Source: an uncultured Kineosporia sp. (GTDB taxonomy: Bacteria > Actinomycetota > Actinomycetes > Actinomycetales > Kineosporiaceae). Taken from it: 6,621 nucleotides of DNA. The notes below the pieces were generated by a model. That model saw nothing but the letters and a program-made list of their open reading frames with translations, did no database searches and was not told the origin of the DNA. Positions 1 through 6,436 of this stretch are shown here, in pieces (position 1 is the stretch's first letter; each line of letters starts with the position of its first letter). The stretch covers positions 789 to 7,409 of the forward strand of contig CALMAR010000369.1 of assembly GCA_937859855.1 (NCBI GenBank), read 5' to 3'. The translations under genes were made by a program, and so were the position numbers.

Positions 1-1799
1 TCGGCTCCGGGATGGGACTGGAGCGAATGGCCTGTCTGTTGCAGGGCGTGGACAACGTGCTTGAGATCGACGCGGTCTTCCCGCTGATCGCGCGGACGCA
101 GGAGATGGCCGGGCGGCGCTACGGACGCGACGCCGGCGACGACCGCCGGATGCGGGTGATCGCCGATCATGTTCGCGCGGCCGCGATGCTGATCGGCGAA
201 GGGCTCAGCCCGGATCCTGCCGATCAGGCCGTTGATCCGGCTGAGCAGAGGGGCCGGCCCGGCCAGGTGCTGACCAGCCTGACCGGCGGCGCGAGGAATC
301 AGCTGCGGGCGCTGGGAATCGGCCAGCCGGACCTCGATGATCGGCTCGCCGAACTGCTCGCGCTGGCCCGGGAACGGATCCGGGGGCAATATCCCGAGCT
401 GGCCCGCACCGAACCTTCGGCGGAGGACGACAACGAGATGAGCGAAACGTCAGAGCGAGCGCGGCGGACCGGCGATGTGCTGGAGGAGCTCCGGCAGCCC
501 GGGCCGGTCGAGTTCACCGGCTTCCACGAGCTGTCCACCCAGTCGGACGTGCGGGCGATCGTGGCCAGCGGCGCGCAGGCCTCGCAGGCCGGCCAGGGCC
601 AGACGGTTGAGCTGGTGCTGTCGCGGACCCCGTTCTACCCCGAGTCGGGCGGCCAGATCGCGGACGAGGGGGAGATCACCGCGGACGGCGCCCGGCTGCG
701 GGTCCTGGACGTGCAGCGTCCGGCCAAGGGCCTGATCGTGCATACCGCTGAGGTGGTGGAGGGCAGCCTGCACGCGGGTCAGGAGGTGCTGGCCAGCGTC
801 GACCGGGAGTGGCGGCTGTCCGCCTGCCAGGCCCATTCGGCCACCCATGTGCTGCACGCGGCGCTGCGGCAGGTGCTCGGTCCAGGCGCCGTGCAGAGCG
901 GCTCTTACAACCGGCCGGGCTATCTCCGGCTGGACTTCGCCTGGGGTGCCGCCCTCGGTGCGGACACCCGGGATGAGGTCGAGTCGGTGGCCAACCTGGC
1001 TCTGCGCTACGACTATCCGGTCACCGCCGCCTACATGACCCTGGCCCAGGCCCGGCAGCTGGGTGCCCTTGCCCTGTTCGAGGACAGCTACGACGAGCAG
1101 GTCCGGGTGGTGGAGATGGGTGGAGCCTGGTCACGTGAGCTGTGCGGCGGCACCCACGTCGAGCACACTTCTCAGATCGGCACCATCAGCATCACCGGCG
1201 AGTCGTCGGTGGGCGCGGGGGTGCGGCGGATCGAGGCGCTGGTCGGCCTGGATGCGCTGCGTCACCTCAACCAGGAGCGGGCGCTGGTCAGCCGGCTCAG
1301 CGACGTCCTCAAGGTGAACCCAGCCGAACTCCCCGATCGGGTGACGTCTCTGCTGACCCGGCTGCGGGAGACCGAGCACCAGCTCGAGCAGCAGCGCCGG
1401 GCGAACCTGCTCGCGGCCGCTTCCGACCTGGCCCAGACCCCGGCCGACGTGTTCGGGGTCAGCGTGGTCACCCACGACGCGGGTCCGGCCGAGGCCGGTG
1501 ACGCCCGGGCGTTGGTGCTCGACGTGCGGGATCGGCTGCCGCCGGACCGGCCCGGCGTGGTCGCGGTGTCGGTGCTGGTCAAGGAGCGGCCGCTGGTGGT
1601 GGTGGCGACCAACGATGAGGCCCGGCACTGGGGGGTCAAGGCCGGAGAACTGATCCAGGAGGCTGCCACGGTGCTCGGCGGAGGCGGCGGCGGCCGGGAC
1701 GACCTGGCCCAGGGCGGAGGAACTGACGCGGCCAAGGTTGAGGAGGCGCTGCGCCGGATCGAGCACTCGGTCGGCGAGCGCGTCACCTCCCGGGGCTAG
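1..1799 (+). CDS. alaS: Alanyl-tRNA synthetase-like protein, 5' partial, aberrant tRNA-recognition region
   Basis: AlaRS charges tRNA-Ala with alanine in the cytoplasm and hydrolyses mischarged Ser- and Gly-tRNA-Ala. The frame is open from base 3, so the start and roughly 240-250 N-terminal residues are missing. Numbering from the ATG at 12: class II motif 3 (GMGLER) lies at residues 1-5 plus the preceding G, and ADHVR at 51-55. The editing domain shows TPFYPESGGQIADEG (206-220), zinc-site HSATH (275-279) and CGGTH (378-382), then GVRRIEA. The C-terminal DHHA1 domain has a glycine run followed by RDDLAQGGG. Family members have PSNEGRGYVLRR after the LIxDG segment; here it is replaced by an unrelated-looking stretch with TSLTGG where RRLLRR is expected. 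The LYDTYGFPxDLT block is absent, and PELA (residues 128-131) runs almost directly into ERARRTGD. HxxxH lies about 50 residues closer to motif 3 than in E. coli AlaRS. No stop or frameshift is visible. The family is certain; normal charging activity is doubtful. It ends 14 bases before ruvX. Confidence 0.93.
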   Translation, partial: GSGMGLERMACLLQGVDNVLEIDAVFPLIARTQEMAGRRYGRDAGDDRRMRVIADHVRAAAMLIGEGLSPDPADQAVDPAEQRGRPGQVLTSLTGGARNQLRALGIGQPDLDDRLAELLALARERIRGQYPELARTEPSAEDDNEMSETSERARRTGDVLEELRQPGPVEFTGFHELSTQSDVRAIVASGAQASQAGQGQTVELVLSRTPFYPESGGQIADEGEITADGARLRVLDVQRPAKGLIVHTAEVVEGSLHAGQEVLASVDREWRLSACQAHSATHVLHAALRQVLGPGAVQSGSYNRPGYLRLDFAWGAALGADTRDEVESVANLALRYDYPVTAAYMTLAQARQLGALALFEDSYDEQVRVVEMGGAWSRELCGGTHVEHTSQIGTISITGESSVGAGVRRIEALVGLDALRHLNQERALVSRLSDVLKVNPAELPDRVTSLLTRLRETEHQLEQQRRANLLAAASDLAQTPADVFGVSVVTHDAGPAEAGDARALVLDVRDRLPPDRPGVVAVSVLVKERPLVVVATNDEARHWGVKAGELIQEAATVLGGGGGGRDDLAQGGGTDAAKVEEALRRIEHSVGERVTSRG

Positions 1800-1813
1800 A
1801 CGGGGACCCGGGA

Positions 1814-2329
1814 GTGCGGCGGGGTGCGCGGATCGGAGTGGACGTCGGCACGGTCCGGATCGGGCTCTCCCGCAGCGATCAGGATGGTTTGCTGGCCACG
1901 CCGCTGGAGACGGTACCGGGGGGACGCAGGCATACTCGTGAGGCACTGGAGCGGATCGCCGCGATCACCGCTGAGCTGGATGTGATCGAAGTGATCATCG
2001 GCCTGCCGCGCTCGCTGTCCGGAGCGGAGGGCTCGGCGGCCGAGCAGGTGCGCGCGTACGCTGACCGGATCGCGCGGCGAGTGAGTCCGGTGCCGGTGCG
2101 GCTGGTGGATGAACGACTGAGTACGGTGACCGCTCATCAACGGTTGCGGCAAGCGGGAATGTCAGGGCGGCGACGTCGTCCGGTGGTCGATCAGGAGGCG
2201 GCTGTGGTGATCTTGCAGTCTGCTCTGGACACTGAACGCGCCACCGGCAGTCCACCGGGGTCCCTGCTCCCGGCCCGGATCGATCCCTCCGGGCCAGCCG
2301 GTGATGCCAACCGGGCTGCCGATGAGTGA
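1814..2329 (+). CDS. ruvX: RuvX/YqgF family Holliday-junction-resolvase-like nuclease (16S rRNA maturation)
   Basis: This is a 171-residue RNase H-fold protein. The family is named for putative Holliday-junction resolution, but in E. coli YqgF is needed for maturation of the 5' end of 16S rRNA; it acts in the cytoplasm. Three conserved acidic positions are visible: Asp10 in VDVGT (followed by VRIGLS), Glu100 in DERLST, and Asp126 in VDQEAA, which leads into VVILQ. GLPRSLSG (63-70) matches the family's GLP loop. The GTG at 1814 is chosen because it places the first beta strand (ARIGVDVG) at the usual distance from the N-terminus; only a weak G-rich ribosome-binding sequence precedes it. About 30 residues beyond the core (from near 142, rich in Pro, Gly and Ala) form a nonconserved tail. 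It begins 14 bases after alaS and its stop lies inside the start of mltG, so the genes are probably co-transcribed. Confidence 0.95.
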   Translation: MRRGARIGVDVGTVRIGLSRSDQDGLLATPLETVPGGRRHTREALERIAAITAELDVIEVIIGLPRSLSGAEGSAAEQVRAYADRIARRVSPVPVRLVDERLSTVTAHQRLRQAGMSGRRRRPVVDQEAAVVILQSALDTERATGSPPGSLLPARIDPSGPAGDANRAADE

Positions 2330-3470
2330 CGGGCTCTCCAGGGTGCTTCCGGGGTTCGTGCCGCCGGGCCAGGGCGGGCCGGAGGGCACCGAGCCCTCCC
2401 GTGGACGACGGTCGCGAAATCGGGAGCGCAAGCGCAAGCAGAAGAAGCGCCGCCGATCGGTCACCGTTCTGCTGGTGACCCTGGCGGTGGTGGCGGTATC
2501 GCTGCTGGGGGCCTACTTCGGGCTGGCCCCGCTGGCCCGCAAGCTCAGCGAACCCGATGACTACACCGGCGGCGGCACCAGCGCGGTGATGGTCAAGGTG
2601 CCCGAGGGTGCCTCCGGGCAGCGGATCGCTGGCCTGCTCGCATCGGCCGGGGTGATCAAGACTCAGCAGGCCTTCCTGGATGCCTGGAACGCCAACCCCA
2701 AGTCCGGCCAGATCAGGCCAGGCACCTATCCGATGAAGAAGCAGATGTCGTCGGCGTCGGCGCTGGCCCTGATGCTGGACACCAGCAACATCATCACCCA
2801 CACGGTCACGGTCCCGGAGGGGATGCGGGCGCAGGAGATCTACGACCTCCTGGCCAAGAAGCTGAAGCTGGACCGGAAGGCTCTGGCCCAGGCCGCCACT
2901 TCCGGCGGCATCGGTTTGCCCGCGGCCGCCAAGAACAATCCAGAGGGATTCCTGTTCCCGGCCACCTACACCTTCCCGCCGGACGTCGCCCCGGCCGAGG
3001 CGCTGGCGGCGATGGTGGCCCGGGGCCAGCAGACCTACATGCAGCTGGGCATCAGCGACGCCCAGCTGCGATCAGTGATCATCCAAGCCAGCATCGTGCA
3101 GGCCGAGGCGGGCCGGGACGCGTACATGGGCCCGATCGCGCGGGTGCTGGCCAATCGGCTGGCCAAACGGGAGAAGCTCGAGCTGGACTCGACCATCAGC
3201 TACTTCACCCATCGCTTCGGAATCACCACCACCTCCAAAGAACGGGCCACACCGTCTCCGTACAACACTTATCTCAACGTCGGGCTGCCGGCCGGGCCGA
3301 TCAGCAACCCGGGTGAGAAGGCGATCGCGGCGGTGCTGAAGCCGCCGCCGGGCAAGTGGCTGTTCTTCGTGACGGTGAACCCGCAGACCGGTGAGACCAA
3401 GTTCGCCAACGACGCCACCACCCACGCCAAGTACGTCAAGGAATTCCAGGACTGGCTGGCCCACCACTGA
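2322..3470 (+). CDS. mltG: Endolytic murein transglycosylase MltG (YceG family)
   Basis: MltG is an inner-membrane enzyme that cleaves nascent glycan strands and is thought to terminate peptidoglycan polymerisation. Numbered from the ATG at 2322 (382 residues), the protein has a cytoplasmic tail with a dense Arg/Lys cluster (about 29-45), one membrane segment (about 46-68), a LysM-like region (VPEGASGQRIAGLL onward) and the YceG catalytic domain. Hallmarks are EGFLFPATYTF, ASIVQAEAG, DSTISYFT, and SPYNTYLNVGLPAGPISNPG. Glu262 in VQAEAG aligns with the catalytic Glu218 of E. coli (IEKETA); the Glu two residues before it is Gln here, which should not affect catalysis. Possible starts are GTG 2301, ATG 2304 and ATG 2322. 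I prefer 2322, which overlaps the ruvX stop by 8 bases, but no clear ribosome-binding site separates the options. The positive-inside cluster supports a type II membrane anchor with the enzyme outside. Confidence 0.94.
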   Translation: MSDGLSRVLPGFVPPGQGGPEGTEPSRGRRSRNRERKRKQKKRRRSVTVLLVTLAVVAVSLLGAYFGLAPLARKLSEPDDYTGGGTSAVMVKVPEGASGQRIAGLLASAGVIKTQQAFLDAWNANPKSGQIRPGTYPMKKQMSSASALALMLDTSNIITHTVTVPEGMRAQEIYDLLAKKLKLDRKALAQAATSGGIGLPAAAKNNPEGFLFPATYTFPPDVAPAEALAAMVARGQQTYMQLGISDAQLRSVIIQASIVQAEAGRDAYMGPIARVLANRLAKREKLELDSTISYFTHRFGITTTSKERATPSPYNTYLNVGLPAGPISNPGEKAIAAVLKPPPGKWLFFVTVNPQTGETKFANDATTHAKYVKEFQDWLAHH

Positions 3471-3522
3471 CCAGCGCAGGGCAGACGCTGGCCAATCACC
3501 GAGCAAACGACATGATGAGCCG

Positions 3523-4419
3523 GTGACTCGACCGACTCCACCGACTCCACCGACTCCACCGACTCGACACCGAGCCGCTGTGCTCGGTAGCCCGATCTCG
3601 CACTCGCTCTCGCCGGCGCTACATCAGGCCGCCTATCACGAACTCGGGCTGAGCGACTGGAGTTATGACCGGATCGAGCTCGATGCCGAGTCGTTCCCGG
3701 GCTGGTTCGCCGGCCTGGACGAGTCCTGGCGCGGGTTGTCGCTGACCATGCCGCTGAAGGAGGTGGCGTCCGGGCTGGTCGACCGGTGCAGTCCCGCGGC
3801 CACGGCGACCGGAGCGGTCAACACTGTGACCTGGGTCGACGACAGTTACGGGCAACGCCGGTCGATGGGTGATAACACCGACGTGCACGGCATCGTGCAG
3901 GCGCTGAGTTCGGCTGGGCTGGGCCGGTCGCAGACCGCCTGCGTGCTCGGCTCGGGCGCGACCGCGCGATCGGCGGTGGCGGCGCTGGCTCAGCTCGGTA
4001 CCGAGCGGATCACCCTGCTGGCCCGGTCGCCCGAGCGGACTCAGCCCGCCCTCGACCTGGCCGCCTCGCTCGGTGTCTCGGCCGCGCATGCTTCGCTGGG
4101 ACGACTGGACCTGCTCGGCGGTGCGGATGTCGTGATCTCCGCGTTGCCGGTGGGAGCGGCCGATCCATTCGCCCAAGGCCTGCGGGAGGGCGGCCTGGAC
4201 GCCAACGCCTTCACCGATCGGGCCGGCATCCTGCTCGATGTGGTGTACCAGCCCTGGCCGACGGCGCTCGGCTCAGCCTGGGAGAGTTCCGGCGGGCTGG
4301 CGATTGGTGGATTCGAGATGCTGCTGCATCAGGCCGCCGCACAGGTGCAACTGATGACCGGCCGGGAGGCGCCGATCGAGGTGATGCGCAAAGCCGGTCT
4401 GGCCGCCCTGCAGCGCTGA
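3523..4419 (+). CDS. aroE: Shikimate dehydrogenase (NADP-type)
   Basis: AroE reduces 3-dehydroshikimate to shikimate with NADPH in the pathway to aromatic amino acids. Starting at GTG 3523 gives 298 residues, close to the family's 270-290. Shikimate-site residues are Ser28 and Ser30 (SHSLSP), Lys79 (TMPLKE), Asn100 (GAVNTV), Asp120 (GDNTDVHG) and Gln270 (LLHQAA). The nucleotide-binding fold shows GSGATARSA (143-151), and Arg168 in LARSPER sits where the 2'-phosphate of NADP is usually bound. DVVYQPWPT near the C-terminus is typical of actinobacterial AroE. The frame is open back to 3391 inside mltG, but that extension is a Ser/Thr/Pro-rich shadow. GTG 3580 would cut into the first beta strand, so 3523 is the best start, although its ribosome-binding site is poor. 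Residues 2-15 are encoded by a 9-bp tandem repeat and read as repeated Pro-Thr-Pro. Confidence 0.94.
   Translation: MTRPTPPTPPTPPTRHRAAVLGSPISHSLSPALHQAAYHELGLSDWSYDRIELDAESFPGWFAGLDESWRGLSLTMPLKEVASGLVDRCSPAATATGAVNTVTWVDDSYGQRRSMGDNTDVHGIVQALSSAGLGRSQTACVLGSGATARSAVAALAQLGTERITLLARSPERTQPALDLAASLGVSAAHASLGRLDLLGGADVVISALPVGAADPFAQGLREGGLDANAFTDRAGILLDVVYQPWPTALGSAWESSGGLAIGGFEMLLHQAAAQVQLMTGREAPIEVMRKAGLAALQR
3525..3569 (+). repeat. Five-copy 9-bp tandem repeat at the aroE N-terminus
   Basis: Five consecutive 9-base units begin at 3525, 3534, 3543, 3552 and 3561. The middle three are identical (GACTCCACC); the first has GACTCGACC and the last GACTCGACA. In the aroE frame they encode a Thr-Pro-Pro-like run between the start codon and the first beta strand. 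Because the unit is a multiple of three, changes in copy number would keep the frame. Confidence 0.9.
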
Positions 4420-4426
4420 CCCTTCT

Positions 4427-4481
4427 CCGCTGATCATCTGATCATGCGAGTTGTTGCATGATCAGCGGCCTACCGGGGCCG
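4427..4481 (+). terminator. Overlapping inverted repeats after aroE, possible terminator or operator
   Basis: Two alternative perfect hairpins share the same right-hand sequence. One pairs 4427-4437 with 4458-4468 (11 bp, CCGCTGATCAT arm, 20-base loop). The other pairs 4438-4447 with 4456-4465 (10 bp, CTGATCATGC arm, 8-base loop). They cannot form together. A third GC hairpin (CGGCC, 4466-4470, with GGCCG, 4477-4481) overlaps the right arm. There is no T run, so a classic intrinsic terminator is not proven, though many actinobacterial terminators lack one. The motif TGATCA occurs three times (4431, 4439, 4459), which would also fit a protein-binding dyad. It starts 8 bases after the aroE stop. 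Confidence 0.45.
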
Positions 4482-4526
4482 GCTGGCTCAAGTATCAGCA
4501 TGATCGGCGCAGACCTGGCCGGTGAG

Positions 4527-4544
4527 CGGGCCCAACTGGGCCCG
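4527..4544 (+). other. GC-rich 18-bp dyad upstream of pilB
   Basis: CGGGCCCA (4527-4534) is the perfect reverse complement of TGGGCCCG (4537-4544), separated by two bases. It could fold into a very stable hairpin with an AACT loop or be bound as a dyad. It starts three bases after the GTG at 4522, which makes that codon a less attractive start for the downstream gene. No T tract follows. Function unknown. Confidence 0.4.
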
Positions 4545-4623
4545 AATGCCGGGTCAAGGGCCGGGCAGCTGGGGCCGACTGAATCCGTATGACGCCGTCC
4601 ACCGATCCCGCGGGCGGCCTGGG

Positions 4624-6291
4624 ATGAAGCAGCTGGCCGACATCCTGCTGGAGAGCGGCCTGGTCAGCGAGTCGCAGCTGAGCACTGCGTTCGAGGAGCA
4701 TCAGCGGGCTGGGCGCAGCCTGGGCCGGGTGCTGGTCGAGAACGGCGTGCTCAGTGAGACCCAGCTGGTCGCCGCGCTGGCCTTCCAGATCGGCCTTCCT
4801 TTCGTTGATCTGGCCGAGAAGACGATCGACGGCTCAGCGGTGGTGCTGATCCCGGCCAGCGTCTGCCGCCGGCACCTGGTGCTGCCGATCGGCTACGACG
4901 AGGGCCGGCTGGTGCTGGCGATGGCCGATCCGGCCAACGTGTTCGCGCTCGACGACGTCCGTTCGCTGACCGGGATGGAACCGCGTCCCGTGGTCGCCAC
5001 CCGGGAGGACCTGCAGGCTGCGATCGATCGGCACTGCCGGGACGACGCGCAGATGGAGGATCTGCGCACCGCCCTGGACACCGACGCCGACGACGCCGCT
5101 GATCTGGCCACGATCACCCAGGTGGTCGAGGAGGCGCCGATCGTCAAGTACGTCAACCTGCTCATCACCCAGGCGATCGCCGACGGCGCATCGGACATCC
5201 ACCTCGAACCGGGCGAGAAGGAAATGCGAGTCCGCTACCGGATCGACGGGGTGCTGCACGATGTGATGCGTTCGCCCCGATCCATCCAGTCGGGCGTCAT
5301 CTCCCGCCTGAAGATCATGTCCGACATCGACATCGCCGAGCGCCGAAAGCCGCAGGACGGGCGGCTGTCGGTAACCGCCCGAGGCGACAAAGTCGATCTG
5401 CGGGTAGCCACTCTGCCCACGGTGTGGGGCGAGAAGGTGGTGATGCGGATCCTGGACAATTCCACCGCCCGGCTCGACCTGGCCGACCTCGGCTTCAGTG
5501 AAGACAATTACGCCCGCTTCGGTACCAGTTACACCAAGCCGTACGGGATGATCCTGGTCACCGGGCCGACCGGATCGGGCAAGTCCACCACCCTCTACGC
5601 CACCCTGAACATCGTCAGCCGGCCGGAGATCAACGTGATCACGGTCGAGGATCCGGTTGAGTACCGGCTGCCCGGGATCAACCAGGTGCAGGTGAATGTC
5701 CGGGCCGGTCTGACATTCGCGGCCGCGCTGCGCTCGATCCTGCGCTCGGACCCCGACGTTGTGCTGATCGGTGAGATCCGCGACCACGAGACCGCGCAGA
5801 TCGCGATCGAGGCCGCCCTGACCGGCCACCTGGTGCTGAGCACCTTGCACACCAACGACGCGCCATCGGCGGTCACCCGGCTGACCGAGATGGGGATCGA
5901 GCCGTTCCTGGTCGGCTCCGCGCTGGACTCGGTGCTGGCCCAGCGACTGGCCCGGCGGCTGTGTTCCCGCTGCAAAGAGCCGTATCAGCCGTCGGCCTCA
6001 CAGCTGCGGGCGGCCCGGATGGAATGGCCGGACGACGCCGAACCGCCCACCCTGTACCGCCCGGCCGGATGCCCGGCCTGCGCCAAGACCGGCTACAAGG
6101 GCCGGCTCGCCCTGCATGAGGTGATGCTGGTGAGTGAGGAGATCGAGCGGCTCGCGGTGGCCCGCTCCTCGGCCACCGACATTGCCAACATCGCCCGCGA
6201 TCAGGGCATGCGAAACCTGCGTGAGGACGGGCTGAGCAAGGTGCTGGCCGGGAGCACCTCGCTGGAGGAGATCTTCCGCGTCGTCTCCTGA
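4624..6291 (+). CDS. pilB: PilB/GspE-family assembly ATPase with N-terminal MshEN domain
   Basis: This cytoplasmic hexameric ATPase would power polymerisation of type IV pilin or a type II secretion pseudopilus. From ATG 4624 it has 555 residues. Residues 3-55 hold two successive copies of an LGxxLxxxGxxxxxxLxxAL-like motif, the pattern of the MshEN (T2SSE-N) domain, which binds cyclic di-GMP in some relatives. The core has VRYRIDG, Walker A GPTGSGKST (314-322, Lys320), Walker B region DVVLIGEIRD with Glu384, and the His box TGHLVLSTLHTND. Cys447, Cys450, Cys483 and Cys486 form the CxxC...CxxC zinc site seen in PilB and GspE and absent from PilT. The frame is open to GTG 4522 (589 residues), but those 34 extra residues look nonconserved, show weaker third-position GC and contain a strong dyad, so 4624 is preferred; neither start has a good ribosome-binding site. 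PilB versus GspE cannot be settled from this gene alone. Confidence 0.92.
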   Translation: MKQLADILLESGLVSESQLSTAFEEHQRAGRSLGRVLVENGVLSETQLVAALAFQIGLPFVDLAEKTIDGSAVVLIPASVCRRHLVLPIGYDEGRLVLAMADPANVFALDDVRSLTGMEPRPVVATREDLQAAIDRHCRDDAQMEDLRTALDTDADDAADLATITQVVEEAPIVKYVNLLITQAIADGASDIHLEPGEKEMRVRYRIDGVLHDVMRSPRSIQSGVISRLKIMSDIDIAERRKPQDGRLSVTARGDKVDLRVATLPTVWGEKVVMRILDNSTARLDLADLGFSEDNYARFGTSYTKPYGMILVTGPTGSGKSTTLYATLNIVSRPEINVITVEDPVEYRLPGINQVQVNVRAGLTFAAALRSILRSDPDVVLIGEIRDHETAQIAIEAALTGHLVLSTLHTNDAPSAVTRLTEMGIEPFLVGSALDSVLAQRLARRLCSRCKEPYQPSASQLRAARMEWPDDAEPPTLYRPAGCPACAKTGYKGRLALHEVMLVSEEIERLAVARSSATDIANIARDQGMRNLREDGLSKVLAGSTSLEEIFRVVS

Positions 6292-6436
6292 GAGTCCTCT
6301 CCAGCCATGATCGCGAGACGGTGGCCGGAGCCTGGCAGCGGCCATCCGAGAAGGCGCTCACCCTCAAGAGTGACCTGCGCGCAGCCGACAACTGTGACGA
6401 AGCCGTGACCAGGGCAGGCCAGAGGAAGGATCCGCC
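6292..6436 (+). other. Intergenic leader between pilB and the next gene
   Basis: This 145-base gap contains no convincing ORF. It has a modest hairpin (TGGCCG, 6322-6327, with CGGCCA, 6339-6344; 11-base loop) and three GTGAC words (6370, 6394, 6405). I see no clear -35/-10 pair. Its last part carries the ribosome-binding site of the following gene. Confidence 0.4.
6421..6430 (+). promoter_or_regulatory. Ribosome-binding site for the 6437 gene
   Basis: AGAGGAAGGA, with the AGGAAGG core ending seven bases before the GTG at 6437, is the best Shine-Dalgarno match in the window and fixes the start of the last gene. The other genes here have weak sites. Confidence 0.75.

Noticed and set aside
213..300. 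Compensating frameshifts as the cause of the odd AlaRS segment
   Set aside because: The other two frames do not read NEGRGYVLRR; the used frame still aligns at GR, VL, L and LRALG, so this looks like real substitution plus an indel. An in-frame deletion from misassembly at about 400-455 cannot be excluded from sequence alone.
1131..1946. Long minus-strand ORF (271 aa) opposite alaS and ruvX, and similar ones at 1995-2801 and 4834-5850
   Set aside because: They lie antisense to genes with clear family motifs, are rich in Arg, Pro, Gly and His as expected for shadows of high-GC genes, and show no recognisable domain.
3099..3107. Loss of a catalytic Glu in MltG (Gln where many homologues have Glu)
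   Set aside because: The catalytic residue corresponds to the second Glu of the IEKE motif (E. coli Glu218), which is present here as Glu262.
3391..3522. Upstream extension of aroE to ATG 3391
   Set aside because: It overlaps conserved C-terminal coding sequence of mltG and adds a Ser/Thr/Pro-rich stretch with no similarity to AroE.
3512..3526. ATG codons at 3512 and 3515 as aroE starts
   Set aside because: They are out of frame with aroE and meet a TGA within a few codons.
4451..4498. Sigma70-like promoter (TTGTTG with a downstream TATCAG)
   Set aside because: The spacing between the two elements is far too long and no better -10/-35 pair was found, so a promoter is not called.
4588..4593. 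TATGAC as a -10 element for pilB
   Set aside because: No plausible -35 at the right distance, and such hexamers are common by chance.
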